Assembly: GCA_963700865.1 (NCBI GenBank)
Contig: CAVOZC010000005.1
Location: forward strand, 1 to 64,000
Length of the DNA: 64,000 bases
Direction of reading: 5' to 3'
Origin: CAVOGJ01 sp963700865
GTDB taxonomy: Bacteria; Planctomycetota; Planctomycetia; Pirellulales; Pirellulaceae
Shown one piece after another: positions 42,401-54,034 of the stretch; the first letter of the stretch is position 1, and every line of letters begins with the position of its first letter. The notes beneath the pieces are model-generated. The model was not told where the DNA came from. It saw only the letters and a program-made list of their open reading frames with translations, and did not search any database. Made by a program: the position numbers and the translations under genes.

Positions 42401-45400
42401 ATGGAATTTGATTTTGATCTTGATGACACCAATGGTGTCAACCAAACCACCGTTACCGACGCGCTAGGTCAATTCGAGCTACGGCCCGTGGCACTCGATC
42501 CCGGCATGGTGGAGATCCGCGCCCGGACCGTCGAACGGGATGCGGCCACGGCCTCTTACCTGCGCAGTGAATGGACGTCCATTCCAGCGTTCGATTATCA
42601 GCCGCTGGGAGATTTGCCCCCAACCGTCACGTTGCAGCTTGTCGATCCCGGCGACGGACAATCGCCGCCCGTGGTCTCCGATCCGACCGTCAGCGGATTT
42701 GCCACGAATGATGACTCGCTGGACGGCCTGGTGGTCGAATTCACCTGGTCGAACGATTTGAACGCGGCGGTGATCGGAACGGTTCCCGTGCAACCGTTCG
42801 GTGGAGGCTTCACCTTCCAGCCGGGCGGTTTGGAACACGGTCACACCTACACGTTGTGGGTGCGCGCCCGCGAGCCGCTGACCGACGGATCCTGGTTGTA
42901 CGGTCCACCGACATCCGTGGACTTTTCCTTTGCATCGGATGTCGCGACCGATCTGCATGTGGCGACACTTGGGTTGACGAACGATACGGCAGCGCCGGGC
43001 GGCAGCACGACCGATGATGGCAGCACCAGCGACGCGCACATGACGGGACAGGTCGCCTGGAGTACCGGGGATGTTGGTGGCTTGACGGTGAATTTTGATT
43101 TTGACGAATATGCGTGGACGATCGATGCCACAGCGATCACGGCGAGTGACGGCAGCTTTACATTCGACTACCCGGTCGGTCAGCCCGGCTTTTATTCACT
43201 GCGGGCTCAGGCGGTGTATCCCGAAGGAGGCGTGAGCGGCTGGACGGTGAGCAATTTCGTGTATGACACCGACGCCAGCAGTCCGCGGGCCCTGGCGTTG
43301 GTGGCCGCCTTAAGCACCATCGATCCCGCCTGGCAAACGGCGGACGACCTCGACTTTGAGACGATTTCGCAATTGGCCGAGGAAGTCTTCCGAGCGTCGG
43401 CCGCCAATGCGGATGCCTCGCTTGATCGGGCCATGGCGCTGGCCGAGCTGATTCGCGACGGCGTCGAATCGACCTTGCAACGCGATTATGAAATAGCGCG
43501 TCAACAGGCCGACCAGTCGTATCGGAATGCCGTCCTCGCAGCCGAAGCAGACTTTGCCACGGCCCTCGCCATCCTGCCGGCGTCCCAGCGAGCCACGTAT
43601 GCGCTGGCCCCCTTCCAATGGCCGACGGCCGCCTTTGACAATTCGTTGGTCATTCCCGACGACGGGCTTCTTGCCGCCGCCGCCAGCAAGGCCCTCATCG
43701 GATGGACCCAAGTTTGATCCCTTTAGCGATCCCGCCTATCGACAGGCCGTCTGGATGGCCAATCAGCAGTTCCTGCAGCAGTTGCGAGCTGCCGAGGAAG
43801 CCTATCGCGATGCGTTGGATGACGTCGAGAACAACAACCAGCTCGCGAGTGACTCGGCACACGCCGACTATACCGAAGCGGCGAGGCAGGCGCACGAAAC
43901 GTACCGGGCGGCACTAGCGGTGCGTCCCGAGTTCGACAACGCTGCCCTGCAGGAACAGGAAGACCGCATCAGCGCCGCCTGGCAGGAGTATCTGGCCGCG
44001 AAGGTCGCTGCGGACGAGCTTCGCAATCGGCTTAATCAGGACACGCAGCAACGAGCCCAGGCTGCGAGGAATAATGTCCACGCCGACCAGGGGGCTCGAT
44101 ACAATGCCCTGCACGATGCGTTGCCCGAATGGCCTACGACCACCCAGGTGAACCGATTCAATGATCGAGTTCATGATCTGCACGAGCAATACGATCCCAT
44201 TCTTTCGCGCATTGATGCCGAGGAAGCGCGAGCGCTGCGCGAGGCCGACAGGGACTACACCGTCGCGGTTGCCCACGCGCTGCAACAAGCTCAGCAGATC
44301 GCTTATGATGCGCGACGGGCGATCACGGAAATCACACGCCGGCACCAACACGCGGAATTGACGACCGACGTGGTGGCTGCCGAACAACTCGCCCAGGACC
44401 TGGCGACTGCCCGCGCGGACTATGAAAAAGAGATCGCCGACCTCGACCATGATCGCGGCAAAGCATTGGCTCACGAGGCGTTTGTCCGTGACGAGACACG
44501 GGCCCAGGCGACGCGTACACGTGAGCAAAGTCTCGCGGTTGCGCGGTTGAACGCGACTGAGCAGTGGTCGTCCGCGATCGGCACTCCCTGGTCCCTTTTC
44601 CAATCGCAAGTCGCTCGATTGCAGAAGGATCATCGCTTTGCCGTCATTGAATTGGAATTCCAGCGCGATATTGATCTGTGCATGCACAACGAGCCGAAAC
44701 GGAGGCCAAGTCGCGAGCACAAAAGGACCGCGCGAAAGCCATCGCGGACGCAGAGCGGGACCGAGCCATTGCGATTTCCGACGAGTCTCGTGAATTTCGC
44801 TTGGGCAGCAGTGAACAATTCGTCGCACGTGATTTGAGACTCGCCGACAACTGGACAACCCGACTGATCGTCAGTTCACAAGTTGAGGAAGTACGTACCG
44901 TCGAGATCGCCAATATCAATCTGGACGAAAACCTGGCAACGATTGCAGCCGCAGAGGCGAATTACCAGCCCTTGGATGTGTGGCACGTCGAATGCACGGG
45001 CACGATCTGTGTCGGACCGTCCGCCGAATGGCAAAGCACGCTGCACGTCGATAATTCGGAAGTCCGATTTCGCAATGCGCAGATTCACCTGCGAGCCACC
45101 GAGGCGGCTCGACAAGACGCCACCATCGCGCGTGCCGATGCCGACGAAACACGCACGGCCGCCCTCATCGACGCAACCGAGCAATACCGACAGGCGGCGA
45201 ATGACGTGATTCATGAGACCACGGTGGCTCTCGCCGATCTGACATTCACTTTCCAGGTGGAAACGGCCGAGCTGCAGGATGATTTCAATCTCGCCTTAGC
45301 AAGTGCCGCCGCCAGCTACGCGACGGATCAGGACACGGCCACTGCCGGTCGCTTTCGCAGGGACATCGCCGCCGTCCAGCGTCTGAAGCGAGATCAAGCC

Positions 45401-48400
45401 GACGTGCAGCGGATGTTCGACAATCAACTGGCACAAGCACATCAGTCGCACGAATGGTTGGTGGCCGAGGGCTATGTGAGCCGCGTCGTTGCTTGGAGCC
45501 AGCTGGTACCTGCCGCTTGGGGTGACTATCACATCGGTCTGGCGATGGCGGAACTTGAACACGTGGGGATGACGACCGCGGCTGCAACTCGCAAGATCGA
45601 ACGCGGGGGCGACCTCCGCGTGGCGCGGGCGAATGACGAAGCCGGACTGGCACTCGTCTTTGCCAATGCCGTGTACGGCACGGAAGGTGCTTACCATCAG
45701 CGCGCCGCGGCGATCGCGGAGGGCACCGTGCAAATTGCCGCGGATCAAAGCCTTGCGTCCTATGTGGAATCCCAGGCGGAAGCCGCCAGAGACTATGACC
45801 GTGGTGTGGCTGAGGCAACGCTCGCGTACCGGCAGTCGGTTGTCGCCGAGGACGCGAATCGCGACCGGGCGTTGAATGAAGCGTTGACTGACAAGGCACA
45901 CCGCCTGGCGCGCGCCAATTACCAGTCCAAGATTGAACCGGAGACGGTCGACTTGGCCGAGCTCACACGACTTGCCAATGCCGCATATGTCATCCTGGCG
46001 GCGCAGACGAATGCCGACCGCATTCTGATCATTGAACAGCAGCGAAAAGTCTGGAAAGAAACCGTGGCCGAGTTGCGGGTCACGTTGGTCGAGGCCATTG
46101 TGGCGGCTCAAGCAGAACGAGCCGAGCAGCTGCATGCCGAACGGACGACCGTGGCGGAAGCCGTGGCCGCCGGCACACGCATTTTCGGCAGAGCGCTGGC
46201 CGCTGCCGAATCCGACCGCAACATTGCCAGCACGCAAGCCGAAGCGGACGAGAACGTAGGCTCCGTCGCCAACCTGGCCCTCTATTCGTACGACATCGCG
46301 GAGGCGGACGCCGCGCTTGCCACTCAGCAGTCCGTCGCGCGAAGCGACTATACGAACCGGCTGCACTCGGATCATTTCGCGGCCGCGGCCAGTGATTACG
46401 CCGCACAGCCCTCAGCCGACGCGGGGTTTTTCCTGGCGGTTGCCGCTGCCGATCGCACCCGAGCGATCGCGGAAGCCAATTCCGAATTGCTGCGCACGCA
46501 GGCGATCGGCCAGTGGCAAGTCGCAAATCAGCAGGCCATCAACGCGGCGGATATTGCTTTTGCCGAGCGATCCGCGGAAGTCAATCTTACGACGGCCCGT
46601 TTGCAGGCGCGTCGGCACACGGCCCAAGCGGCCAGTTTGTCCGCGGCACTGGCCTCCCTTTATCTGCGGAACGAAATCGCCCAGGCGGATTTGGTCATCG
46701 GCAGCACCGCGGCTCAAGGAGCCGCCGACATCGCTTATGCCCGCGCCATCCAAGACCGGGAAGTGGCCCAGGCAGTAGCCGAATTTGCCTTTGTGGAACG
46801 CATTGTCCCAGCCTACCACGCCTATCACGCCACTTGCGGCAGCGACTACTGGTACTGGCAAGAAGACTGTCAGGCGACGGCGGACGAATACTCTGCCGAG
46901 TATGAGGCCGCCATTCGCGAACGGGACGAAGCTTTTCAGGCAGCCCGTGACGTGTTCGAAGACGTGATCTACGACATCGAATTCACCGAAGACAACGATA
47001 CTGCCAAATACCGTTACGACTTTATCGTGGCGACGGGCACGGCCCGTTCGTCGTTCGCGTTTTCGCAAGCGATCGCGATGGAAGCACAAGCCGAAGCCGA
47101 GTTCTCGCTCGGAGTTGCCTCGCTCGTGGCCCAGCAGCAAGCGGCTGCGGTGCACAACGATGCGCAACATGCCGCGGAATATCTGTTGGTGAGCGCCATC
47201 GGACAGCAGGACGTGGCCCATCAGCAACGATTGCTGGCGGCCAATAGCGAATATGGGACACAGCGTGGCTTGGCCGAAGCCGACTTGCAGATCGCGCGGG
47301 CCGAGGGGCTGAGTAACAGCTGGCAGGCCCTTGCTACCGCCCATCCGACGAATGATGAATTGGGTTTCCAGGCCGCCCGCAGCCGAGCCTACGCGACCTG
47401 GCTGCGCGAGATGAAACTGGACTACGTCATCTTCCAGTCAGCCGCACGGACGGCCCAATATCAATTCAATATCAGCCACGCCGTCACAACTGCCGAATAC
47501 GCCTCGACCGTCGCCGCCATCGACTGGGACCACTCCGTATTACTCAGCGGGCAGGCTCAGCGGCGGGCCGTCCATGAGGCAATCGCCATCGGTGAATCGA
47601 GCATCGTCGCCGCGCGGAATCTGGGCACGCTGTTTGTCCACATGGCGGACGCCGATCAGGGGCAGGCCGCTCGCTATCTTCGCGCCGATACGACCTACGA
47701 GGCGGAATATTTGCGGGTCCAAGAGCAGCTTGCCGCCGACAATGATTTTGGAGCTTACCTGGACGGCGGTGCCGAAGCTGACTCGCGCAGACGAAAGGCG
47801 TTCGCTTACGCCGATGCGGCTTGGCGAGTCGACGTGGCCGAAGGAGAATTTCGGCTGAACCTGGCCGAGGCGGCTCGGCAACTTGACTTGTCCCTTCGCT
47901 TGGCTCTGGTTGCCAACTCCATCGACAGCGAACGTGCGGATGCGGATGCGGCACAGCAAAGGGCATTGGCCCGCGCCACCGCCGATCGGCGTTACCGGGC
48001 AGTGCAGCACGCCAACACGCGACGTGAGTCCCTGGCTCTGGCGAACGCGAATCTGTTGACAGCCAGTCGCAACGCGCAGGTGGCAGCCAGCGGGCAACTC
48101 GATGGCGAGTTGTCGATCCCCTGGTCTGACTATGCTTACCGGCGAGCGATTGCCGAGCAAGCCGCGTGGCAGGCGCGGAAAAATGACTTCCTCAACACGC
48201 AAGCCGAGATCAGTCAGGCCGAACTGGGATTCGCCACCCAGCGACTGGGCGCCTACCGGTTGGCCGCGGAAGAGATGGCGCTGATAAATTCCGTGGCGCA
48301 GCAACAGCTGGCCACCACGGCGACCGACAAGATCACGCAGGCCGCGGGCGAGCAAGTCGCATTTTCCGTGGCTATCGCTCAGCTCACCCATGAATACCGC

Positions 48401-51040
48401 ACGCAGCTGACGCAACTGCAACTGACGCGAGACGTGAATATCGCCGATCTCGCGAGCAACCACTCGCTCGTGGAGCAGGAATTTGCGGATGCGAAGGATG
48501 CGCTCGAGCAAGCGACAAAAGACACAGACACACAGTTCCGCCGTACGCGGCGGGAGGAACTGGCACGAATCGGGCTGGAATTGACGAACGAGACCGCCGC
48601 GTTGCAGGCCTGGCGGGGCAGCGGTCACACCCAGGCGCAAGCCCGCTTCGACCAGACGCTTGCCGCCGCCCAACTTAGTGCGGATGCCCAGTCAGGACTT
48701 GCCGCGACCCGCGCCGATCTGCAATTTGCCCAGACGACCAGTCAGGCGGCGGCGTTGGCCGACGAACTGGCTGGCTTGCCATCCAGCCCGTGGGTGGACC
48801 TGGCCGTCGCCGATTGGACGGCTCGTCAAGAGCAGGTGATCCAGCCGCTCGCGGAGTTGGGTCGTCAGCAGCAACGGGCCCTGGCCGAGGCCAGCAACGC
48901 GTACCACGTGATCGTTGGCACCGCGGCTCATAGCCAAGCCGAACTGGCGATTCAATTGAGGGCGACACTCGACCGCGTATCCGCGGCGAGCGACTTGGCC
49001 CTCGTCACTGCGTACGTCGATGAGGAACGCGACTTGCCTGAGAATCTGGAACCCCCGACTCCTGATCTGGGAGTCGTGAGTCGATCCACCCATACCTATG
49101 TCACGAACTATCCCGGCATCATCGACATTGAGAGCTATGCCCACGGATATTGGGGGGGGCTGTATTGGGGGGACACCTGGGGTGTCGGCCACACGTTCAA
49201 CCCCGGTTGGTTGTGGTCCGGATTTGGACGCTACGACTACGGCTGGGGATTTGCCAATTTCACAAGCAACTACGGCTTTGGCGGCGACTGGTACTCGTTC
49301 TGGAACTCGGGTGGGTTCACCAATACGCTGGCCTACCAGACCTACACGCCTTGGTCGTTCGGCAGCGGTAGCGGCTGGTGGACGGGCAACTACACGCCCG
49401 CCCCGCTGGGACTGGATGCTGACTTCCGCATCGATCTGGCCGCGGAACTCGATCAGTACGGAACTTCGATCAACCAGCTGACGACCGGGGCCCTGGACCG
49501 CTTGGGGGTCGTCGTGCCGGGGGAAGACGGCCAACCGCCGCTGCTGGACGCCACGGCCCATTCGATCCAGCTGGGAGATACGCACACGGCGTTTGCCGCG
49601 TCGCGACCGGCCGATGTGCCCGCCTCGATCACCTTGGATGACTTTCTGGTGGATGATCAGCGGGGATCGTTTTCAGTGACCCACGAGGAACTCGACGCCC
49701 TCTCCCGCCCGGTCGTGCAAACGGCGACCGACGTGCTTCCCGCCGCGAACGAACCGACGGCAGCTGCCGATCTGCAACCGTACGATTTCGGAATCAGGTT
49801 CGCGCTATTCAGGCAGGGCAATCTGATTTTCCTGCGGGAGCTCGAGGAAACGTTGGCATTAGGGACGGGCAACATGCCGGTCCCGGCCTACAGCCCGCGG
49901 AACGAGTATCTCGTCGGGCGACTCGATCAAGCCAGCGGTTGGGTCACATTGGAGACGGAATTCGGCGGCGGGCGGGCCACGTTGTCGGCCCTGGGCAAGG
50001 CGACGACGAGATGGAACTCGTCAAAGATGGAATCGATCCTCACAACGGTCTTGGGACCCGAGGGACTCGCCAGACAGCGGCCGCAAGTGCGCCAGTTGAT
50101 CGACGGTGTCCGTAGTCCGTTCGAGATCAACCCGGGCGCCAGCTCGCTGGGCATTTTTCTGGGCGGCACGAACATGCATTTCTATGGGGTCGGCAACGTC
50201 GAAAAGATGTACCACATGTATCAGGGATCGAAGTTTTATTACGGCGGAGTTGGGAACGTCATCGATTCAAGATTCAGCCTGGGACCCGACGGTGGACCGG
50301 GTGAGACCATCGCAGGTGCCACGGCGTTGTTTGAGTTCGACTGGATTCTGGATCGGGCGGAGCGGGACGTCGTCGATTATTTCCAGGAATACGGTGCCAC
50401 GCGGCTGGACATTTATGGCTGGAGTCGCGGGGCGGCGGAGGCGATCGAGTTGGCTCGTCGCCTGGATGGCCGAGGTATCCACGTCAATTTCATCGGAGCA
50501 TATGACCCCGTGTATTCCGTGGGAGTGGCGGGACAGCAATCGTGGTACATCCAGCCGCCGACGAACGACGGCAAGCAGCGAAATTATGTGTCGGTGACGG
50601 TGTCCGACAACGTGGATGCAATCGCGGTCATCTACGCGATGAACGAGGTCCGCAGTTGGTTCCCGGCCACCCTGGTCTTTCCGGAGGGGAGTTCGACGGA
50701 GGTGATCCGCATCGGGTCGCCGGGGGCGCATGGTGAAGTCGGCGGACATTTCCAGAGCAACCTGATGGTCCAGCGGCTGAATCTGCACCAGATGATCCAC
50801 TATACGCCGGGCGGCAATGTGCTGTTTCAAAACCAGGCGTTGGAACCGCAGGTCGCGGCGATTTATAATTCAGTGTACACGACGTACGCCGCGCTGAGGG
50901 ATGTGAAGGACATCACGTCGGAATTAGTTGATTTTTCACAGTCGAAGCAACGCGAATTACTGGGCAAACTTGAGCTCTCGCGACTATGTGATCTCTCTTG
51001 CGAAGCAGTAAAATTGCGAAGTGGCAGCCTCGTCCACTAG
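33466..51040 (+). CDS. Giant LEPR-XLL surface protein with coiled coil and DUF2235-like hydrolase tail
   Basis: One gene of about 5,860 codons once three frame changes are bridged (near 35217, 43711 and 44685); the protein sequence rejoins cleanly at each. Order: an Arg-rich start with FEALERRELLS (residues 37-47), a variant of the planctomycete LEPR-XLL signal; a PPC-like domain (DVDLYALTVRAGQTIDVSV); two homologous propeller-like modules of about 400 residues (34060-35260 and 35720-37015); cadherin/He_PIG and VCBS-like domains to 39680; about ten Ig-like modules to 43270; an Ala/Glu/Gln-rich coiled coil of about 1,930 residues (43300-49070); a Trp/Gly/Tyr-rich linker (49080-49420). The C-terminal alpha/beta hydrolase has LGIFLGGTNMHFYGVGNVEK, nucleophile Ser in DIYGWSRGAAEA (codon 50423), Asp in IGAYDPVYSVG (50504) and His in GSPGAHGEVGGHF (50729). 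This is the DUF2235/Tle-like lipase pattern. It is likely exported and may act on other cells or on envelope lipids; both are inferred. Confidence 0.82.
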
Positions 51041-51174
51041 CGGCTCAGGCGAATACCGTCATAGTTGGCGGAAACCATTGGACCGATATAGCCCCAATGC
51101 GTTGTTTTTGTGGAGACTAAAATACGAGTTAAAATGGCGCTCTCGCAGTCGCAGGTATCAGGCGATTGCAACAA

Positions 51175-51921
51175 ATGGACGTTGTAAATTTGTACGATCT
51201 GATCCCCAACTTGGTGCTATCGATCAGCCCATGCTGGACTTTTTACAACGTGACATCTAAACTGGATGCAGAAAGGCATGTGGGACTCATCGGTGGTATC
51301 GACGGAAGGGTTTATTCGCGAGCCTATACGATCTATCGATGAGATCCTTTTGACGGAGGCTACCGAAATGAGCTTGTAAAATTAATTTACTCACAACCTC
51401 GCTGGTTTTTGATAATGACGTTTTTGGATCGCTCGCATGCGGACTGCAAGCCAACATCGGGTTGCGGTTTACGAGAGGCTACGAGTTCTTTGCGAACGAT
51501 GGCCGTCATTTCTCCGAATTGGGATTTATTTCGAGGCTCTTCTGAACTGGCGGTCCACTTTACGTCAAGTGGATGGGACAACGTGCTGTGCCTTCCGTCA
51601 TTGACGGAAGAGGCTCCTTCACAGCACTTGTTGTTGACAAGCATGAGTATGGATTGGGATTCGACCTGTGCTCCGCCTCGCTTTACGGGCGACACGAACC
51701 GAACGCGTCCTTTATGGCTATCGAAGCGGCAACTCGTCCAAATTGCTGTTTCAGGATGGGCAGCTAATGGTTCGGGCCAATTCTTTTGCACTGGATGATT
51801 CGTTTTCGTTGGCACTACTCCGGATGGCCCATTCGTCAAATTGGGGATGACTCGATCGGAGCTCATCAAGGCCTTTGGCCGACCAGTGCGATGGGAAACG
51901 CGCACGCGTGGCGGGGTCTAG
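51175..51921 (+). pseudogene. Broken reading frame following the giant gene
   Basis: Protein-like sequence continues through several frames. It starts MDVVNLYDLIPNLVLSI (51175) and runs to HVGLIGGIDGRVYSRAYTIYR, then an in-frame TGA. It goes on with DPFDGGYRNELVKLI, then NLLTTSLVFDNDVFGSLACG, GLRFTRGYEFFANDGRHF, then GRGSFTALVVDKHEYGLGFD, SSKLLFQDGQLMVRAN and finally FVKLGMTRSELIKAFGRPVRW, ending at TAG 51921. The DNA is visibly richer in A+T than its surroundings. No family is recognised; the LGMT..ELI.AFG.P ending is a pattern seen in some small regulatory and immunity proteins. Position directly behind a hydrolase-tailed giant protein suggests an accessory or immunity gene, but it could be decayed. 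The breaks may be sequencing errors. Confidence 0.45.
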
Positions 51922-52204
51922 TGCGGTCGGGATTCGGCAGCAAATAGAACCGCTGCTAATGAAGGGCACAACCGCGTTAGCCGCACGCGCTAGCGTCGGG
52001 CCTAGGCGAGGCAACGTTCACCCCGGATTTGCTTTCGAGACAGCAGGCAAAACGCTCGTGCCGACAATCTGTCGACTGCGCACCCTGGATCATTTGCGAA
52101 TCAACCGTGGGATGCGTGGCAACCCAAGTCATTCGCAGTGCGGGCCATCGCCCCCCCACAGGTGGAAACGGACGTCACGATCGCCCAATTGCGCGCTTCG
52201 CCGT

Positions 52205-52318
<114 letters not shown>

Positions 52319-52327
52319 CCACAACCA

Positions 52328-52353
52328 CGTACGCCTGCGGCTAACGGTTAAAC
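52328..52353. repeat. REP arm upstream of the transposase
   Basis: cgtacgcctgcggctaacgg followed by ttaaac. It is identical to the right arm at 53078-53104; the preceding 14 bases (gagctccacaacca) are also identical, giving a direct repeat of about 40 bp on both sides of the transposase gene. No clear left arm is found next to this copy. Confidence 0.88.
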
Positions 52354-52372
52354 TACGTAAGGAGATGTTGCC

Positions 52373-52993
52373 ATGGTCCACGGTTACCATGTCATCCTGC
52401 CGCACTATGGGTTCTGGCTGCCCAACGACCCGCGAGGCTCGTGGTCGCTGTTTGTGGCGAGTTGGGAAATCGCCCGGTTTGGAAAAACGACGCGGCATCT
52501 CGACCAGCGGACGCTGGCCCAACTATCCGCCGACGAACTGGCCCAGCGCGACGCGGCACGCAAGGCACTGCGGTATCCTCCCGTCTCGCTGACCGGCGAG
52601 CAGGCTCTGTCGGTCGCCAACGGATTCCAACGACAGGCGGCGATAAGCGCGTATGCCCTCTGGGCCTGTTCGATTCTGCCAGAACATACGCATCTGGTCA
52701 TAGCTCGGCACAAATACAAAGTGGAGCAGATGGCCAACCTGCTAAAAGGCTCTGCCACTCGGCAATTGATCGAAGACGGCCGGCATCCATTGGCCCGATA
52801 TGCGAAGACCGGCAAACGACCGCCCGGCATGTGGGCCAGACACCAATGGAAGGTCTATCTGGACAGCGATGAAGCGATCGAAAACGCCATCGCGTATGTG
52901 AATGACAACCCGGTGAAAGAAGGGAAACCTGCGCAAGCTTGGCGCTGGATCACCCCCTACGCCGGTCTCGACTCGGGCTGGACCAGCTACGAT

Positions 52994-52999
<6 letters not shown>
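52373..52999 (+). CDS. REP-associated tyrosine transposase (RAYT, Y1/HUH family)
   Basis: An intact 208-residue protein. An AAGGAG site lies upstream of the ATG. The start YHVILPHYGFWLPNDPRGS is typical of the IS200-like/RAYT fold. The metal-binding HxH motif is in ILPEHTHLVIARH, followed by a helix VEQMANLLKGSATRQLIEDG. The C-terminal part has MWARHQWKVYLDSDEAIENA and the AYVNDNPVKEG block seen in RAYTs, with Tyr residues in KVYLD and AYVND as catalytic candidates. Such enzymes nick and join REP hairpins rather than moving as ordinary insertion sequences. The gene lies between REP arms, and its TAA stop is inside the downstream REP arm. Confidence 0.9.
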
Positions 53000-53104
<105 letters not shown>

Positions 53105-53379
53105 AAAAGCTACCCCAAGGTACCGCGGAAGTCGCTGGGGCTGCCATCGGGCCGTCCCTCTTCGCGGTTCCATCGACGTTTGACCGTTCCCGGTCGTTCC
53201 TCGGGCCACACGCGAGCCCCTACGCAGCTAGGACGACCGTCAGACCCCCAACTCGGCAAGGCCCCGGGGTGCCTTGATTGGCCGTTTTGCGTGGGGTGCC
53301 TTCCGCCATCTTGCGGATTGTTTCTTGACAACCCTCTTTGCGGATCCCACGCTTGGTGTGTTTTTTCACTCGTTGATGG

Positions 53380-53982
53380 ATGTTCGGCATGGCCACGCTT
53401 ACTCCCGCTTCCTCGCTGGGGCCCGAACTACTAAGGTGTCGCCGGCGCAGCTATGCGGCCGTGCATTGGGAATTGAGCGGATGCTACGGCGTCCATCAGC
53501 TGATTCTGGTGCCAGCCATCGTGGGACTTTTCGGCGGCGGCGGTCTGTGCATGGTCATCGATAAGACCATTGGACTGGACGCGTTGGGACTCCCAGACAT
53601 CGCCCCCCTTTTCTTGATGGTCACCGTGTTCATCGGGTTGCTGCTGTGGGAGTTTATGGAACCCGAGTCCAATCTGGTGTTGCACAAACATGGCTTCATC
53701 TACAAACGCAGGCGGATTCGCTTTTCCCAACTGCGACGCGTGCTCGTGGGCCAGGACACATCCTTCCTGGGCGAATTGGCAAGCGGCCTCCGCCTGCTGA
53801 TGGCCTGGCATCCGGCCAGCAAGACGGTCGAGCGGTCGGCCAGCGGCACCGTCACTCTGAAACTTGACGGCAACGAGACCGTCGTGATGAAAAATGTGTT
53901 GTGGGAAAACGACGCGGACGACGCGCAGCGTTTTTTTGGTTTCATTCAACAAGAATATCCGGAAATCCGCTTTCAGTCATGA
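53380..53982 (+). CDS. Membrane protein of unknown function
   Basis: An intact frame of 200 residues. Two hydrophobic segments (LILVPAIVGLFGGGGLCMVI and IAPLFLMVTVFIGLLLWEFM) are followed by a soluble tail of about 110 residues that looks beta-rich: NLVLHKHGFIYKRRRIRFSQ, VTLKLDGNETVVMKNVLW, ending QRFFGFIQQEYPEIRFQS. The layout (two helices, then a short domain with an R-rich strand) resembles bacterial PH-like membrane proteins, but no family is certain. The start is uncertain; an open frame in another phase precedes it. The next membrane gene begins 52 bp downstream and may be in the same transcript. Confidence 0.6.
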   Translation: MFGMATLTPASSLGPELLRCRRRSYAAVHWELSGCYGVHQLILVPAIVGLFGGGGLCMVIDKTIGLDALGLPDIAPLFLMVTVFIGLLLWEFMEPESNLVLHKHGFIYKRRRIRFSQLRRVLVGQDTSFLGELASGLRLLMAWHPASKTVERSASGTVTLKLDGNETVVMKNVLWENDADDAQRFFGFIQQEYPEIRFQS

Positions 53983-54034
53983 GGCGGAACCATTCACGAT
54001 AGATTCTGAGGATCGCTGCTGGCGATGCGAAATC

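Noticed and set aside
33466..51040. Treating the four long open frames as four separate genes
   Set aside because: Each junction rejoins the same domain or coiled coil with no lost residues, and only the first frame has a ribosome-binding site and a leader.
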